DNA from: an uncultured Gammaproteobacteria bacterium
GTDB taxonomy: Bacteria > Pseudomonadota > Gammaproteobacteria > Pseudomonadales > Porticoccaceae
Reading direction: 5' to 3'
Length of the DNA stretch: 64,000 bases
NCBI GenBank assembly: GCA_913058345.1
Contig: CAJXQR010000002.1
Span: 248,001 to 312,000 of the forward strand
Under the pieces are notes generated by a model that saw only the letters and a list, made by a program, of their open reading frames with translations, was not told the DNA's origin and ran no database searches. Positions 1 to 9,516 of this stretch are shown here, in pieces (within the stretch, counting starts at the first letter, position 1; the number at the start of each line of letters is the position of its first letter). The position numbers and the translations under genes were made by a program.

Positions 1-3000
1 GCTTTTAATACCATGATGGATGGGATTGAAAACAGAGAAGCAGAACTTAAACAAGCACATGATAAAGCCCTGGAAACGGCCCGCGTAAAGGGAGAATTCG
101 TCGCCAATGTGACACATGAACTGCGTACTCCCCTTAATGCCGTACTGGGCATGATGGATTTACTCAGTGAGACGCGTCTCAATGCTCGCCAGGCGGAATA
201 TATTGACATAGCAAAAAACTCAGGGGAAAACCTGCTTGATTTGATCGAGGATATCCTTGATTTTTCCAAAATGGAATCGGGGAATATGGATATCAATTTG
301 AAGGAAATTGATATTCGCGACCTCACTGAAGAAATCATTCAACTTTTATCGCCACAGGCATTAAGGAAAAAACTGAATTTTGGCTATGATATTGAGGAGC
401 ATGCGGCATCATTCCTCATAGCAATCGACATTACCAAAGTTCGTCAGGTACTTATTAACCTGCTTGGCAACGCCATTAAATTCACCGACATTGGCGAAGT
501 CTTTTTAAGAATTCGCTTCAAACATGGTCCCCTACCGGAAGTCGAGTTTGAAGTACGTGATACCGGTATTGGCATTACAGAAAACAACCAATCAACGATA
601 TTCGATGCGTTTACTCAAGCCGACTCGTCAACGACAAGAGCCTATACAGGTACTGGACTGGGCTTGGCCATTTGTAAAGAACTCGTCAAATTAATGAATG
701 GAAATATCACGCTCCACAGTGTACCTGGAAAGGGATCAACATTTACATTCAATATCCCTGTCGAACATATTACATCCGACCCACACTTGAATACACGCTT
801 ATCCCTAGATGATCAAAAACACGCACTGCTGATCACATCTAGCACTATCATCAGGCTATTTACTTCTTCAGCTATACAAGCAAACGACTTCCTTTGCATC
901 ACCACTGGGAGCTTACGTGCCGCTCAGCTAGAAATTTCTCGTCTTGAGAAAGCCGACATTAATTTTGAATTAATCATTATCGATGAAGAACTTTATTATC
1001 TGAATGAAGATGAGTTTCTCCCCCTCTTATCAAAGTTAGCATCACACGACAATGTCACCATTGCCATTCTGGTCAACCCATACAGGTCCTTGCAGCTTGA
1101 AACTCATCGCTTTTTAACGATAGAAAAGCCTCTTCTACGCTCCTCTTTTGACCAACTTATTAAAATTAAAGACGGCAATATCGACGACTCTCCACAGCCT
1201 CGGATAATACGTTCAACAAGCCCTCTTACTACTCAAGAAGTGAATAAATATATTCTTATCGTCGATGACAACAGAGTGAATCAGCAAGTCGCTCGCGAAA
1301 TGCTCAACAAGCTTGGATATCGTTCAGATATTGCCATCAATGGTCAAGATGCCGTTACTAAAGTAACGCGTCAAGACTATGACCTGGTTTTAATGGATTG
1401 CAACATGCCGGTTATGGATGGTTTTGAAGCGACGCAAGAGATTCGGAAGCTCGAGAACAAAAGTCACCTCCCGATAATTGCCATGAGTGCAAACACCTCT
1501 GATGCCGATAAGGAAAACTATTCACTTGCCGGCATGAATGGCTCAATAGGCAAGCCTCTAAGACTCAACAAGCTCCGCGACGAGCTACTTACTTGGACAT
1601 CTAACACCCAAATTACAAATCCAGAACCCAGCATAGCCCTTGCAGAACCGACAAAACCTGAAACCACAAAAGCACTGGCCTACGAGCCACAAGTCATGGA
1701 TGAACTATTTGAAGGTATTGGTGATGTCGTTATAAAAATGCTAGAAGCGTTTCTTGAAGATTCGCCAATCTATATCGATTCGCTTAAACAGGCCTTGCAG
1801 CGAGGTAGCGCCAAGAATGTTCGCGAACTAGCCCACACGCTAAAAGGTAGTGCCAGTAACTTCGGCGCTATCAATTTTCTTGAAACTGCAAAAATTATTG
1901 AGCACCTGGCCAATAACCAACAACTGCATCAGTGCGACATTTATATTGAAGCGTTAACTGATGATTTTGATATTTTAAAACGCGACATTGAAAATAATAT
2001 TTTAAATCCGCTGTCAAACCCTGATGATCTCCACCAGAGAAAACATAAGTTGCTCATTGTAGATGATGACCGGACTATTCGTCTTGCTCTAAAGAATATC
2101 TTCACTGATCAAAGATTTATCATCTTCGAAGCACGCAATGGACAACAAGCCATCAGTTTTTGCAAGAATGACACACCCGATATTATATTGATGGACGCTA
2201 TCATGCCTGACGTTGATGGTTTTGAAGCCTGTAAAACGATTAGAGCACTACCCAATCTCAATGAAACGCCTATTCTAATGATCACTTCCCTCGAAGATGA
2301 TAATGCTATTAACAAAGCCTTTTCAGCTGGAGCTACCGACTACATCACCAAGCCTTTAAACTTTACAGTCCTCAAGGAAAGAGTCTCACGACTTCTACAG
2401 GCAAACCGTGTCGAGAAGCGTGTTAAAGAGCTGGCCTATCACGATTCATTAACTGGCCTACCAAACCGTAGCAAGTTAATGCAAGATTTACGCATAATTC
2501 TCAATAGAGCAAAACTCGACAATACAAATTTTGCCGTTCTTTTTCTTGACCTTGACCATTTCAAAAACATCAATGATTCTCTTGGCCATAATATTGGTGA
2601 CTTACTGCTCAAAGCCGTCGCAGATCGTTTACAAAGTGCAGTGCGCGAAAGCGACTTTGTAGCGCGACTTGGCGGGGATGAATTTACGGTGATTCTGGAA
2701 AATATCGAAGACTCTGATGCAATAAGTAACATTGCGCAAAATATTTGTACGTCTTTAAGCAGCCCCTTCGCGTTCATTCAACAGAAAATGTTTGTCACCA
2801 CAAGTGTTGGTATTTCTGTTTATCCCGATGATGGAACCGACGTGAACGCACTACTTAAGCACGCCGATCTCGCCATGTTCAGCGCGAAAAAAAGTCGCAA
2901 CAATTACTGCTTTTATCAACAGGGAATGGAAGACCAGGTCGCACGACGAATGGAGTTAGAAAACGAATTGCGCTACGCCATTAATCATGACCAACTCCTG

Positions 3001-3789
3001 CTTCACTACCAACCTCAGGTTGAACTGAAATCGAATTCGGTGGTGGCTGCAGAAACTCTTATTCGCTGGAAACACCCTGAGCATGGCTTTCTTAACCCTG
3101 CAGAGTTTATTCCTCTAGCTGAAGAAACCGGCCTGATAAAAGAACTTACTTTCTGGGTAATTCGCGAAGCTTTTAATCAAATTAAAAAGTGGCAAAATCA
3201 AAATTTCGATGTCAAATTATCGATTAATTTATCTGCGAAGGATCTTGAGTCACCAGGCGTCTTGTCTGATTACCTTTATTATCAACTTGAAGAAACTGGG
3301 ATATCATCTGATCTCATTGAGCTTGAGCTTACTGAAAGTATGCTGATGAATGACCCTGATAAAAGCAAAAAAGAACTCCTCGCTTTAAAAGATATGGGTT
3401 TCGTACTCGCTATTGATGACTTTGGTACTGGCTACTCATCTCTCAATTACCTTAAAAATCTGCCCGTCGATATATTGAAAATCGATCGTTCTTTTATTCA
3501 AGAGATTGAAATCAACGCCGACGACAAACCCATCGTCAAGGGTATCATTGCCTTGGCCGACAGTCTTGGGCTCACAACTATTGCAGAAGGGGTCGAGAAC
3601 GAAAAACAGCGGGCTATTATTCAAGAACTTGGTTGTAATACGATTCAAGGTTATCTTATTAGTCGCCCTTTATCTCGAGAAGAGTTCGAGCGTAGCTATT
3701 TGGAAGCATTCAAAACTAGAGGGCAATCACACAAGAATAAGCAACGCGAAAAGTCGACGTCCAAAGATCCAGATATCTCACGCCACTAA
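1..3789 (+). CDS. Hybrid histidine kinase / phosphorelay / GGDEF-EAL protein (5' partial)
   Basis: This protein links a multi-step phosphorelay to cyclic-di-GMP turnover in one chain. The frame is open to the window edge, so the true N-terminus (probably a sensor region) is missing; the first Met in frame is at base 13. Counting from that Met, the order is HisKA with the H-box HELRTPLNA near residue 35, a HATPase domain (GNAIKFT; DTGIGI; TGTGLGLAI) at about 138-255, a receiver from about 413 (VDDN, phospho-Asp in LMDCNMP), an HPt domain with AHTLKGSAS near 606, a second receiver from about 679 (VDDD; LMDAIMP), a GGDEF domain with an intact GGDEF near 887, and an EAL domain. The EAL signature reads ETL; DDFGTGYSS is intact. 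Fully conserved GGDEF and near-canonical EAL motifs suggest that both activities are possible. The stop lies inside a strong inverted repeat. Domain calls are secure, but the signal and net c-di-GMP direction are unknown. Confidence 0.93.
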   Translation, partial: AFNTMMDGIENREAELKQAHDKALETARVKGEFVANVTHELRTPLNAVLGMMDLLSETRLNARQAEYIDIAKNSGENLLDLIEDILDFSKMESGNMDINLKEIDIRDLTEEIIQLLSPQALRKKLNFGYDIEEHAASFLIAIDITKVRQVLINLLGNAIKFTDIGEVFLRIRFKHGPLPEVEFEVRDTGIGITENNQSTIFDAFTQADSSTTRAYTGTGLGLAICKELVKLMNGNITLHSVPGKGSTFTFNIPVEHITSDPHLNTRLSLDDQKHALLITSSTIIRLFTSSAIQANDFLCITTGSLRAAQLEISRLEKADINFELIIIDEELYYLNEDEFLPLLSKLASHDNVTIAILVNPYRSLQLETHRFLTIEKPLLRSSFDQLIKIKDGNIDDSPQPRIIRSTSPLTTQEVNKYILIVDDNRVNQQVAREMLNKLGYRSDIAINGQDAVTKVTRQDYDLVLMDCNMPVMDGFEATQEIRKLENKSHLPIIAMSANTSDADKENYSLAGMNGSIGKPLRLNKLRDELLTWTSNTQITNPEPSIALAEPTKPETTKALAYEPQVMDELFEGIGDVVIKMLEAFLEDSPIYIDSLKQALQRGSAKNVRELAHTLKGSASNFGAINFLETAKIIEHLANNQQLHQCDIYIEALTDDFDILKRDIENNILNPLSNPDDLHQRKHKLLIVDDDRTIRLALKNIFTDQRFIIFEARNGQQAISFCKNDTPDIILMDAIMPDVDGFEACKTIRALPNLNETPILMITSLEDDNAINKAFSAGATDYITKPLNFTVLKERVSRLLQANRVEKRVKELAYHDSLTGLPNRSKLMQDLRIILNRAKLDNTNFAVLFLDLDHFKNINDSLGHNIGDLLLKAVADRLQSAVRESDFVARLGGDEFTVILENIEDSDAISNIAQNICTSLSSPFAFIQQKMFVTTSVGISVYPDDGTDVNALLKHADLAMFSAKKSRNNYCFYQQGMEDQVARRMELENELRYAINHDQLLLHYQPQVELKSNSVVAAETLIRWKHPEHGFLNPAEFIPLAEETGLIKELTFWVIREAFNQIKKWQNQNFDVKLSINLSAKDLESPGVLSDYLYYQLEETGISSDLIELELTESMLMNDPDKSKKELLALKDMGFVLAIDDFGTGYSSLNYLKNLPVDILKIDRSFIQEIEINADDKPIVKGIIALADSLGLTTIAEGVENEKQRAIIQELGCNTIQGYLISRPLSREEFERSYLEAFKTRGQSHKNKQREKSTSKDPDISRH

Positions 3790-3815
3790 TGCAAAAGATA
3801 CATTGATGGCGTGAG
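3777..3815. terminator. Inverted repeat between convergent genes (likely bidirectional terminator)
   Basis: CTCACGCCACTAATG and CATTGATGGCGTGAG form a 15-base stem with two mismatches around a 9-base loop. It overlaps the stop of the upstream kinase gene and is followed by a TTAATTTAA stretch. It lies between convergent genes, which fits a shared terminator, although the U-tract is weak. Confidence 0.55.
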
Positions 3816-3850
3816 TTAATTTAAAAATGAACGATATCTAGTTTATTCAT

Positions 3851-5653
3851 TTAAAACCATTCATCTTTCATTTCGAACGTCACAGTATTACCAGACTCAA
3901 GTAGTTCAGCATACTGCTCTATCGACGGCAGCTCCCATTCAATATAGTAACTCGCAGCTTGTAATTTACCTCGGTAAAAATATTCATCGCTTTCATGCAG
4001 TTTTGATGTCAGAGCATTCGCAGCAATTAAACCTTGTTTCAACCAGATCCAGGCGCCGACAATTCGCCCAAACATATCCAGATAAACCGTGGCATTTGCC
4101 AGGCCCTGATCAATATCCGCGGCCATTTGTTGCTGTAGCGCTTGCGTTGTTTTTTCAAGAGTTCTCACAGCATTTTCTAGCCGTTCAGCCAAACCTTTAA
4201 CTGCCACCAACTGTTTTGCACTAGCAATATCTTGCGCAATATCTTCTTTAAAGTATCGATAACCAGCGCCATCATATAAAGTCAATTTGCGGCCCAATAG
4301 GTCGAGCCCATGAATGGCTTCAGCGCCTTCATGAATCGGGTTTAAGCGCTGATCTCGATAGAGCTGCTCAACCGGATATTCACGCGTGTAACCGGCGCCA
4401 CCCAAAATCTGTATCGCCATATCGTTTGAAATACAGCCATACTTTGAGGGCCAGGATTTAATAATGGGTGTTAATAAGTCCAGCAACTGAGCATTGCGTA
4501 TTCGCAGCTCCTCAGTTGGGGCACTGTTTTGATTTTCAAACAAACTACTACCAAACAAACACAGGGCCATAGATCCTTCAGCATAGGATTTTTGCGCGAG
4601 TAATAAACGACGCACATCTGCGTGCTCAATCAACATGACCTGTGGCGACTGCTGATCTTTACACGAAGCCAAGCGTCCTTGGGGACGTTGCCGAGCATAA
4701 TCTAGCGAATGATTAAAACCCTGATAGGCGATGGCTGCCGCACCAAGGGCAACACCGATGCGCGCCTCATTCATCATCTGGAACATATAGCCGAGACCTT
4801 TATTCGCCTCACCGACCAGATAGCCAATAGCGCCGTCCTTTTCACCAAAATTTAATGCCGCATTGGTGGTGTTGCGATAGCCCATTTTGTGGTTTAGCCC
4901 TGCAACCACAACATCGTTACGCTCTCCGGGTGAACCGTCATCATTGACTAAAAATTTTGGCACAATAAAAAGGGAAATACCTTTAACGCCGGGGGGTGCA
5001 CCTTTAATTTTTGCCAACACCATGTGTACAACATTTTCCGCGATGTCGTGATCAGCGCAGGAAATAAACATTTTCTGACCGAAAATACGATAAGTTCCAT
5101 CATCTACTGGCTCGGCCATCGTGGTGATATCACCCAACGCAGACCCTTGACCCGGTTCAGTGAGGCACATGGTGCCATTACTACGACCCTCCATAATCAA
5201 GGTTAAAAACTTGGCTTTTTGTTCTTCAGAACCAAAAGCCCGTATTAAGTTAGCCGACCCCGTCGCCACAAAAGGATAAGCGGCCGTGCCAATATTCGCG
5301 GCATTAACGTAAGCCATCACCATACGAAAAACAACTTCGGGCATTTGCATGCCGCCCTCTTCATAGTCCTGGTGAGCCGCTAAAAAGCCGGCCTTCGCAA
5401 ATTCATCCCAAGCGACTTTTGTTTCGGGAATCATTTTTACGACGCCGTTTACCAAAGTCGGCTCGTTTGCATCACCTTCGACCAGATGATTAGCAAAGTA
5501 TTTCTCAGCAATAGTTTTCGCTGTACGCAATGCTGCATCGAATATTTCTCGCGAGTGTTCGCTATAGCGTGGCCGCTCCAATAATTTTTCTGTATCGAGA
5601 AATTCATACAGTAAAAATTCGACATCGCGATCATTTAACAAAGAAACTGACAT
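3851..5653 (-). CDS. Acyl-CoA dehydrogenase, large DmdC-like/C-terminal-extended family
   Basis: This is an FAD-dependent acyl-CoA dehydrogenase that introduces the alpha-beta double bond into an acyl-CoA. At 600 residues it is longer than the classical ~380-residue enzymes, matching the group with an extra C-terminal domain that includes DmdC (3-methylmercaptopropionyl-CoA dehydrogenase) and some FadE proteins. Visible motifs are the FAD/substrate segment CLTEPGQGSALGD near residue 165, the ILGGAGYTREYP motif near 420, and RLNPIHEGAEAIHGLDLLGR near 440, whose Glu in HEG is the expected catalytic base. The C-terminal ~120 residues are helical. It lies downstream of an acyl-CoA ligase on the same strand, so the two likely act in sequence on one substrate. 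A hairpin in the 95-base gap may separate or dampen transcription. The exact substrate cannot be read from sequence. Confidence 0.88.
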   Translation of the reverse strand: MSVSLLNDRDVEFLLYEFLDTEKLLERPRYSEHSREIFDAALRTAKTIAEKYFANHLVEGDANEPTLVNGVVKMIPETKVAWDEFAKAGFLAAHQDYEEGGMQMPEVVFRMVMAYVNAANIGTAAYPFVATGSANLIRAFGSEEQKAKFLTLIMEGRSNGTMCLTEPGQGSALGDITTMAEPVDDGTYRIFGQKMFISCADHDIAENVVHMVLAKIKGAPPGVKGISLFIVPKFLVNDDGSPGERNDVVVAGLNHKMGYRNTTNAALNFGEKDGAIGYLVGEANKGLGYMFQMMNEARIGVALGAAAIAYQGFNHSLDYARQRPQGRLASCKDQQSPQVMLIEHADVRRLLLAQKSYAEGSMALCLFGSSLFENQNSAPTEELRIRNAQLLDLLTPIIKSWPSKYGCISNDMAIQILGGAGYTREYPVEQLYRDQRLNPIHEGAEAIHGLDLLGRKLTLYDGAGYRYFKEDIAQDIASAKQLVAVKGLAERLENAVRTLEKTTQALQQQMAADIDQGLANATVYLDMFGRIVGAWIWLKQGLIAANALTSKLHESDEYFYRGKLQAASYYIEWELPSIEQYAELLESGNTVTFEMKDEWF

Positions 5654-5689
5654 AGTTAAACCCGTTGGTTATTTATTTAATCACTATTT

Positions 5690-5715
5690 AAAAATTGTGG
5701 CGCCACTTCTGGCGC
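5690..5715 (-). terminator. Hairpin between acyl-CoA ligase and dehydrogenase genes
   Basis: On the minus strand GCGCCA-GAAG-TGGCGC forms a perfect 6-bp stem with a tetraloop, followed after five bases by TTTTT. It sits after the ligase stop and before the dehydrogenase start. It could terminate part of the ligase transcript and lower dehydrogenase expression. Confidence 0.45.
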
Positions 5716-5748
5716 TCTCAACGCTACAAATTTCGCTGTATTGAAATT

Positions 5749-7368
5749 TTAATAACTGTAGTCATTAAACATGTCACGCAAATCTTTTTTACTCATCTTT
5801 CCTGTTGCGGTGTGGGGAATTTCATCGACAAATACACAGTCTTCGGGAATCCACCACTTGGCAATTTTTCCATCAAGATAAGCGAGTAAGTCGTTTTTTT
5901 GAGGGTCACTACCAGGACGCTTAACCACGATCAACAAGGGACGCTCTGTCCATTTCGGATGGGGCACGCCAATAACCGCAGCTTCGGCAACATCCTCGTG
6001 ACCCATAGCAGCATTTTCAACATCAATAGAACTAATCCACTCACCGCCCGATTTAATGACATCTTTAGTTCGATCAGTGATTTGCATAAAGCCATATTGA
6101 TCGATGGTCGCAACATCACCCGTATCAAACCACCCATCGGGTAGGTGGGCGTCAGATTGATCCAACTTGTAATAGCTTTTGCAGACCCAAGGTCCGCGCA
6201 CTTGCAAGCGGCCAGGGGTTTTACCATCCCAGGGTAGTTCTTTACCGTCTTCACTGGCTATACGCATTTCAACCCCGTAAATTAAACGACCGGCTTTAAG
6301 GCGATAATCCAGTTTTTCTTGTTCGGGCAAATCATTCATCCACGGCAATAAGGTGTTGTAGGTGCCCAGCGGGCTCATTTCTGTCATCCCCCAACCGACA
6401 TGCATAGCGACACCATAAGTGTCCATAGCCTCCATGAGTGATCGCGGACACGCTGCTCCACCCACCACTAGACGCTGCAGTGTTTCAACCTTACTGCCCG
6501 ACTCCTGCAAATAATTAAGAAGGGCTAACCACACCGTTGGCACACCCATAGCAAAGGTCACGCTCTCTTCATTAATTAGCGCAGCGAGGGTTTCGCCATC
6601 ACCCATTTTCGGTCCGGGGAAAACCAGCTTGGTACCCGCCATGGCCGCACCATACACACAGCCCCAGGCATTGACGTGGAACATCGGCACAACCGGCATA
6701 ATGGTTTCATCGGGAGCCAGTCCCAGGGTCGCTTTACTATTAGTACCCAGGCTGTGAAGTACTGTACTGCGATGCGAATACAACACCCCCTTGGGGTTGC
6801 CTGTCGTACCCGAGGTGTAGCAAAGACTACAGGCACTATTTTCATCGAGTTCGGGCCAGTCAAAATTTTCTGATTCACCCTCTATCAACTCTTCATAGCA
6901 GCGCACATTTTTTAATGTGGTCTCAGGCATTGCCGCCTTGCTGGTCAGTATCACATAGCCTCGTACCGTTGTTAATGCGTCTTGTAACTGTTCCAGCATA
7001 GGGACAAATACCGGGTCGACAAAAACCCACTGATCTTCAGCATGATTGGCAATATAAGAAATCTGCTCGGGAAAAAGGCGTGGATTGATGGTGTGACAAA
7101 CATAACCAGAACTACTGATCCCATAGTATAATTCGAAGTGACGGTAATCATTCCAGGCCAGCGTGGCGATGCGATCACCTGGTGCGCAACCCAGTTTTGC
7201 CAGCGCATTCGCCAATTGATGCACCCGAGTAAAAGCCTCACCAAACGTACTGCGATGTCGTGGATTATCGCCTGTTACAGAGACTATCTCCGTATCGGGA
7301 AAGACCCGAGCGGCGAACTTCATAAGCGAGGTAATAGTGAGTGCGTCGTCCATCATTTGGCCTAACAT
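5749..7368 (-). CDS. Acyl-CoA ligase (AMP-forming), DmdB-like
   Basis: This is an ANL-superfamily acyl-CoA synthetase that activates a carboxylic acid with ATP and CoA. The P-loop-like motif [11 protein letters not shown] is near residue 185, followed by GWGMTEMSP near 325, the adenylate-binding [10 protein letters not shown] near 415, the hinge [15 protein letters not shown], and the C-terminal catalytic Lys in [11 protein letters not shown]. The N-terminus ([15 protein letters not shown]) and the 539-residue length resemble the medium/long-chain ligases that include DmdB (3-methylmercaptopropionyl-CoA ligase). The neighbouring dehydrogenase belongs to a family that includes DmdC, so a methylmercaptopropionate or short/medium fatty-acid substrate is possible. 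This is inference: neither DmdA nor DmdD is in the window, and these families are widely used for ordinary fatty acids. Confidence 0.9.
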   Translation of the reverse strand: MLGQMMDDALTITSLMKFAARVFPDTEIVSVTGDNPRHRSTFGEAFTRVHQLANALAKLGCAPGDRIATLAWNDYRHFELYYGISSSGYVCHTINPRLFPEQISYIANHAEDQWVFVDPVFVPMLEQLQDALTTVRGYVILTSKAAMPETTLKNVRCYEELIEGESENFDWPELDENSACSLCYTSGTTGNPKGVLYSHRSTVLHSLGTNSKATLGLAPDETIMPVVPMFHVNAWGCVYGAAMAGTKLVFPGPKMGDGETLAALINEESVTFAMGVPTVWLALLNYLQESGSKVETLQRLVVGGAACPRSLMEAMDTYGVAMHVGWGMTEMSPLGTYNTLLPWMNDLPEQEKLDYRLKAGRLIYGVEMRIASEDGKELPWDGKTPGRLQVRGPWVCKSYYKLDQSDAHLPDGWFDTGDVATIDQYGFMQITDRTKDVIKSGGEWISSIDVENAAMGHEDVAEAAVIGVPHPKWTERPLLIVVKRPGSDPQKNDLLAYLDGKIAKWWIPEDCVFVDEIPHTATGKMSKKDLRDMFNDYSY

Positions 7369-7606
7369 AGCGTAACTCCAAGTGTTATTTTGTTTTGATT
7401 AACTGCGTAAATTCTACCATAGCCCGTATATCAGCTCTCAGTCGAAAAACCCAAAGCAATGGTTGGAAACGTGATTTTAGTACGTGGAAGCTCAGAGGAG
7501 CATCGCGTATGATGATGCCAGCTGGCTCCGGCGGGTTACCAGCAAAAACCATTACATTGGCTCTCTTTTATTAAACCTGTCGCAACTAACTAACGAGGAT
7601 ATAGCC

Positions 7607-7918
7607 TTGAGAACAACAGTCAAAATTAAGCTTATTGTTTCAAGTGCATTTCTGGCGCTTAGCCTGAGTAGCGGAGCGGCAGATATTGAAGCCGGTAAAG
7701 CCAAAGCCGCTATGTGTGCTAGCTGTCACGGTGCCGCTGGCATCAGTGCTATGGATATATGGCCCAGTCTGGCTGGCCAGAAAACGGGCTATCTAGCCAA
7801 GCAGCTTAAAGCTTTTCGCGATGGTTCGCGCAGCGATCCCGTGATGAATGCTCAAGCAAAAGGCTTATCTGATGCGGATATTGACAACCTCTCCGCTTTT
7901 TACAATAGCCTCAAGTAA
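7607..7918 (+). CDS. Small periplasmic cytochrome c (class I, c4/c553-like)
   Basis: This is a 103-residue periplasmic c-type cytochrome, an electron carrier. I chose the TTG start because GAGG lies eight bases upstream and because translation from it gives a clean signal peptide: a short basic stretch, a hydrophobic core ([14 protein letters not shown]) and a likely cut after GAA. A longer frame opening upstream lacks a ribosome site. The single haem motif CASCH is near residue 37, and the distal Met ligand is probably the Met in DPVMNAQA. The mature part resembles one half of a cytochrome c4. It is a lone gene, divergent from the ligase and followed by a hairpin. Its redox partner is not apparent. 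Confidence 0.85.
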   Translation: MRTTVKIKLIVSSAFLALSLSSGAADIEAGKAKAAMCASCHGAAGISAMDIWPSLAGQKTGYLAKQLKAFRDGSRSDPVMNAQAKGLSDADIDNLSAFYNSLK

Positions 7919-7931
7919 ACGTCATAGGTTT

Positions 7932-7964
7932 GTCTTGGTGGGGTATTTAATAACCCACTAAGAC
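7932..7964. terminator. Inverted repeat between cytochrome c and chpC
   Basis: GTCTTGGTGGGGT and ACCCACTAAGAC pair with one mismatch and one bulge around an AT-rich loop. The repeat lies between the convergent cytochrome and chpC genes. There is no clear U-tract on either side, so it is only a probable bidirectional terminator. Confidence 0.4.
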
Positions 7965-7988
7965 ACTTCCAAATTAGCAAATTTTGCC

Positions 7989-8540
7989 TTAACTTGACTC
8001 TCCCTCCCCAGTGCGCTTTTCCTCGGCGATGTTCTTGACGATTTCTTCAATAAACTCAAAGTCGGGAATGAGTACCTCTTCGCCATCGATGCTAACAAAC
8101 ATTTGCACGCCATCCCGTTCACTCAGAGAACCCTCCAGTTCCATCTCTGACTCGATACTCAAGCGGATGGCTCGGGGAAACCCGGAGACAACCAGTGCAT
8201 AAAAGCCGCTTGCTGCCGCTTGGAATACGGCGTTGCAAATAACAACTTTCAGATCGTTATCAAGCAGGGGGCGCTGCCCGTTAGAGAGACTATCGAATGA
8301 CAATAGAGGAACACTCTGATCGCGCCAACGAACCCACCCATAACAATGTGGACTAACACCGGTCTCATCACGCTGTAAATCCGCCGCCTCCAGATCATCA
8401 GAGCTAAGCACCTCCGCAACGGCAAGTTGTGGCACTAATAATACGGCATCTGTTACAGGTAACAACAAGCTATTCACTTGCAGTAAAGCGGCGTCGGCTT
8501 TTGCAATAGCGGCATTCACCACTGTTTTATTCTCTACCAC
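7989..8540 (-). CDS. chpC: ChpC, CheW-like accessory protein of the Pil-Chp system
   Basis: This is a 183-residue CheW-domain protein that would help couple receptors to the ChpA kinase. I placed the start at a GTG preceded by AAGGAG six bases upstream. A longer frame from an ATG 45 bases upstream overlaps chpB more and lacks a ribosome site. CheW-type features include the hydrophobic strand LLLPVTDAVLLVPQLAVAEV and a mid segment GWVRWRDQSVPLLSFD, the usual CheW core. It overlaps the end of chpB by 14 bases and is the last gene of the minus-strand Pil-Chp operon. In P. aeruginosa chpD and chpE follow; here the cluster stops. Identity as ChpC rests on both domain and position. Confidence 0.8.
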   Translation of the reverse strand: MVENKTVVNAAIAKADAALLQVNSLLLPVTDAVLLVPQLAVAEVLSSDDLEAADLQRDETGVSPHCYGWVRWRDQSVPLLSFDSLSNGQRPLLDNDLKVVICNAVFQAAASGFYALVVSGFPRAIRLSIESEMELEGSLSERDGVQMFVSIDGEEVLIPDFEFIEEIVKNIAEEKRTGEGESS

Positions 8541-9516
8541 AAAGCACTCCTTTGGACCCCACGCTAGAATTAGCGTGCGACACATTTAACCGTTTAATAA
8601 AAGCTTCTTGCAATTGTTGAATATTGCCGCTTGTATCAAAAACACCGTCTTTAATCACCGCTTCAGATAAGGCTGGCACTGTACAGTCCGAAGGGGATTG
8701 CACCAGTACACTACCGCCTTTTTCGCGAATCAAACGGGAGCCCACAACACCATCGTCGCCCATGCCACTAAATACGATCATGCCACAATTCGGGCCGTAT
8801 TCATTGGCCAGCTCTGCTGCCACAGCATCAATGTTAGGGGCATAAGGTCCAGGCCAGCAGGAGCCAGAGTTCGAAACAAGGCCGTTTGACAACGCTACCC
8901 GTTGCGAGGGACACATCACAGTAACGGTACCAATCATTAGGCGATTGCCATCAAGCGCCATCTGCGCATGCCAGGGTGTACGACTTGCAATCATTTTGAC
9001 TAACTGGTTAGCTTGCTCCGCTACAATGTGTTGCGCGTAGACAAACGCCACGCCATAAAAGGCATCTAGTCCCTCTAAAAAAGCGCGAACGGCCTGTAAA
9101 CCACCCGCTGAAGCGGCGAGCAACCACGCGACTCGAGCGCGATTGGAGTCACACAGTCTCTGATATTTTTGCACTAATTCCTGAAGTTTTCGGTCCACCG
9201 CCTGACACCAGGTCAAAAGCTCAATCCTTCCTAGTGCCTCGATATTTGCCACTAGCACATGCTGATCGGACGGCAGAGACGACATCCTTTCAAAATGACT
9301 GTCATCCGTTAACCAGACATCGACATCTGTATTCACTATTTGGCTAGCACAACCCCAGGACAATCCGCTGCAATGAACTACAAACAAGCCTTGGGCTTCG
9401 GCTCTTATCCGTAGAGCGATACGCAGCTGGGAATCAAACAACAGAATACCGATACGAGGTAAAATCCCGGCGGCACTGCCATTTAGCTTAAGCGAAGCCA
9501 AAATCGAGCAACTCAT
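8527..9516 (-). CDS. chpB: ChpB, CheB-type methylesterase of the Pil-Chp system
   Basis: Predicted protein-glutamate methylesterase that removes methyl groups from the receptor PilJ, opposing PilK. The C-terminal ~190 residues carry the CheB catalytic domain: the nucleophile Ser in AASAGG near residue 134, the His in YAQHI near 161, and the Asp in FSGMGDDG near 255. The N-terminal ~120 residues resemble a receiver fold but lack a convincing phospho-acceptor Asp motif, as is typical of ChpB. The start overlaps the end of chpA by 29 bases, implying translational coupling. Confidence 0.9.
   Translation of the reverse strand: MSCSILASLKLNGSAAGILPRIGILLFDSQLRIALRIRAEAQGLFVVHCSGLSWGCASQIVNTDVDVWLTDDSHFERMSSLPSDQHVLVANIEALGRIELLTWCQAVDRKLQELVQKYQRLCDSNRARVAWLLAASAGGLQAVRAFLEGLDAFYGVAFVYAQHIVAEQANQLVKMIASRTPWHAQMALDGNRLMIGTVTVMCPSQRVALSNGLVSNSGSCWPGPYAPNIDAVAAELANEYGPNCGMIVFSGMGDDGVVGSRLIREKGGSVLVQSPSDCTVPALSEAVIKDGVFDTSGNIQQLQEAFIKRLNVSHANSSVGSKGVLCGRE

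Noticed and set aside
8684-8693. ACTGTACAGT palindrome as a LexA box
   Set aside because: The CTGT-to-ACAG spacing is too short for LexA and the site is inside the chpB coding sequence.
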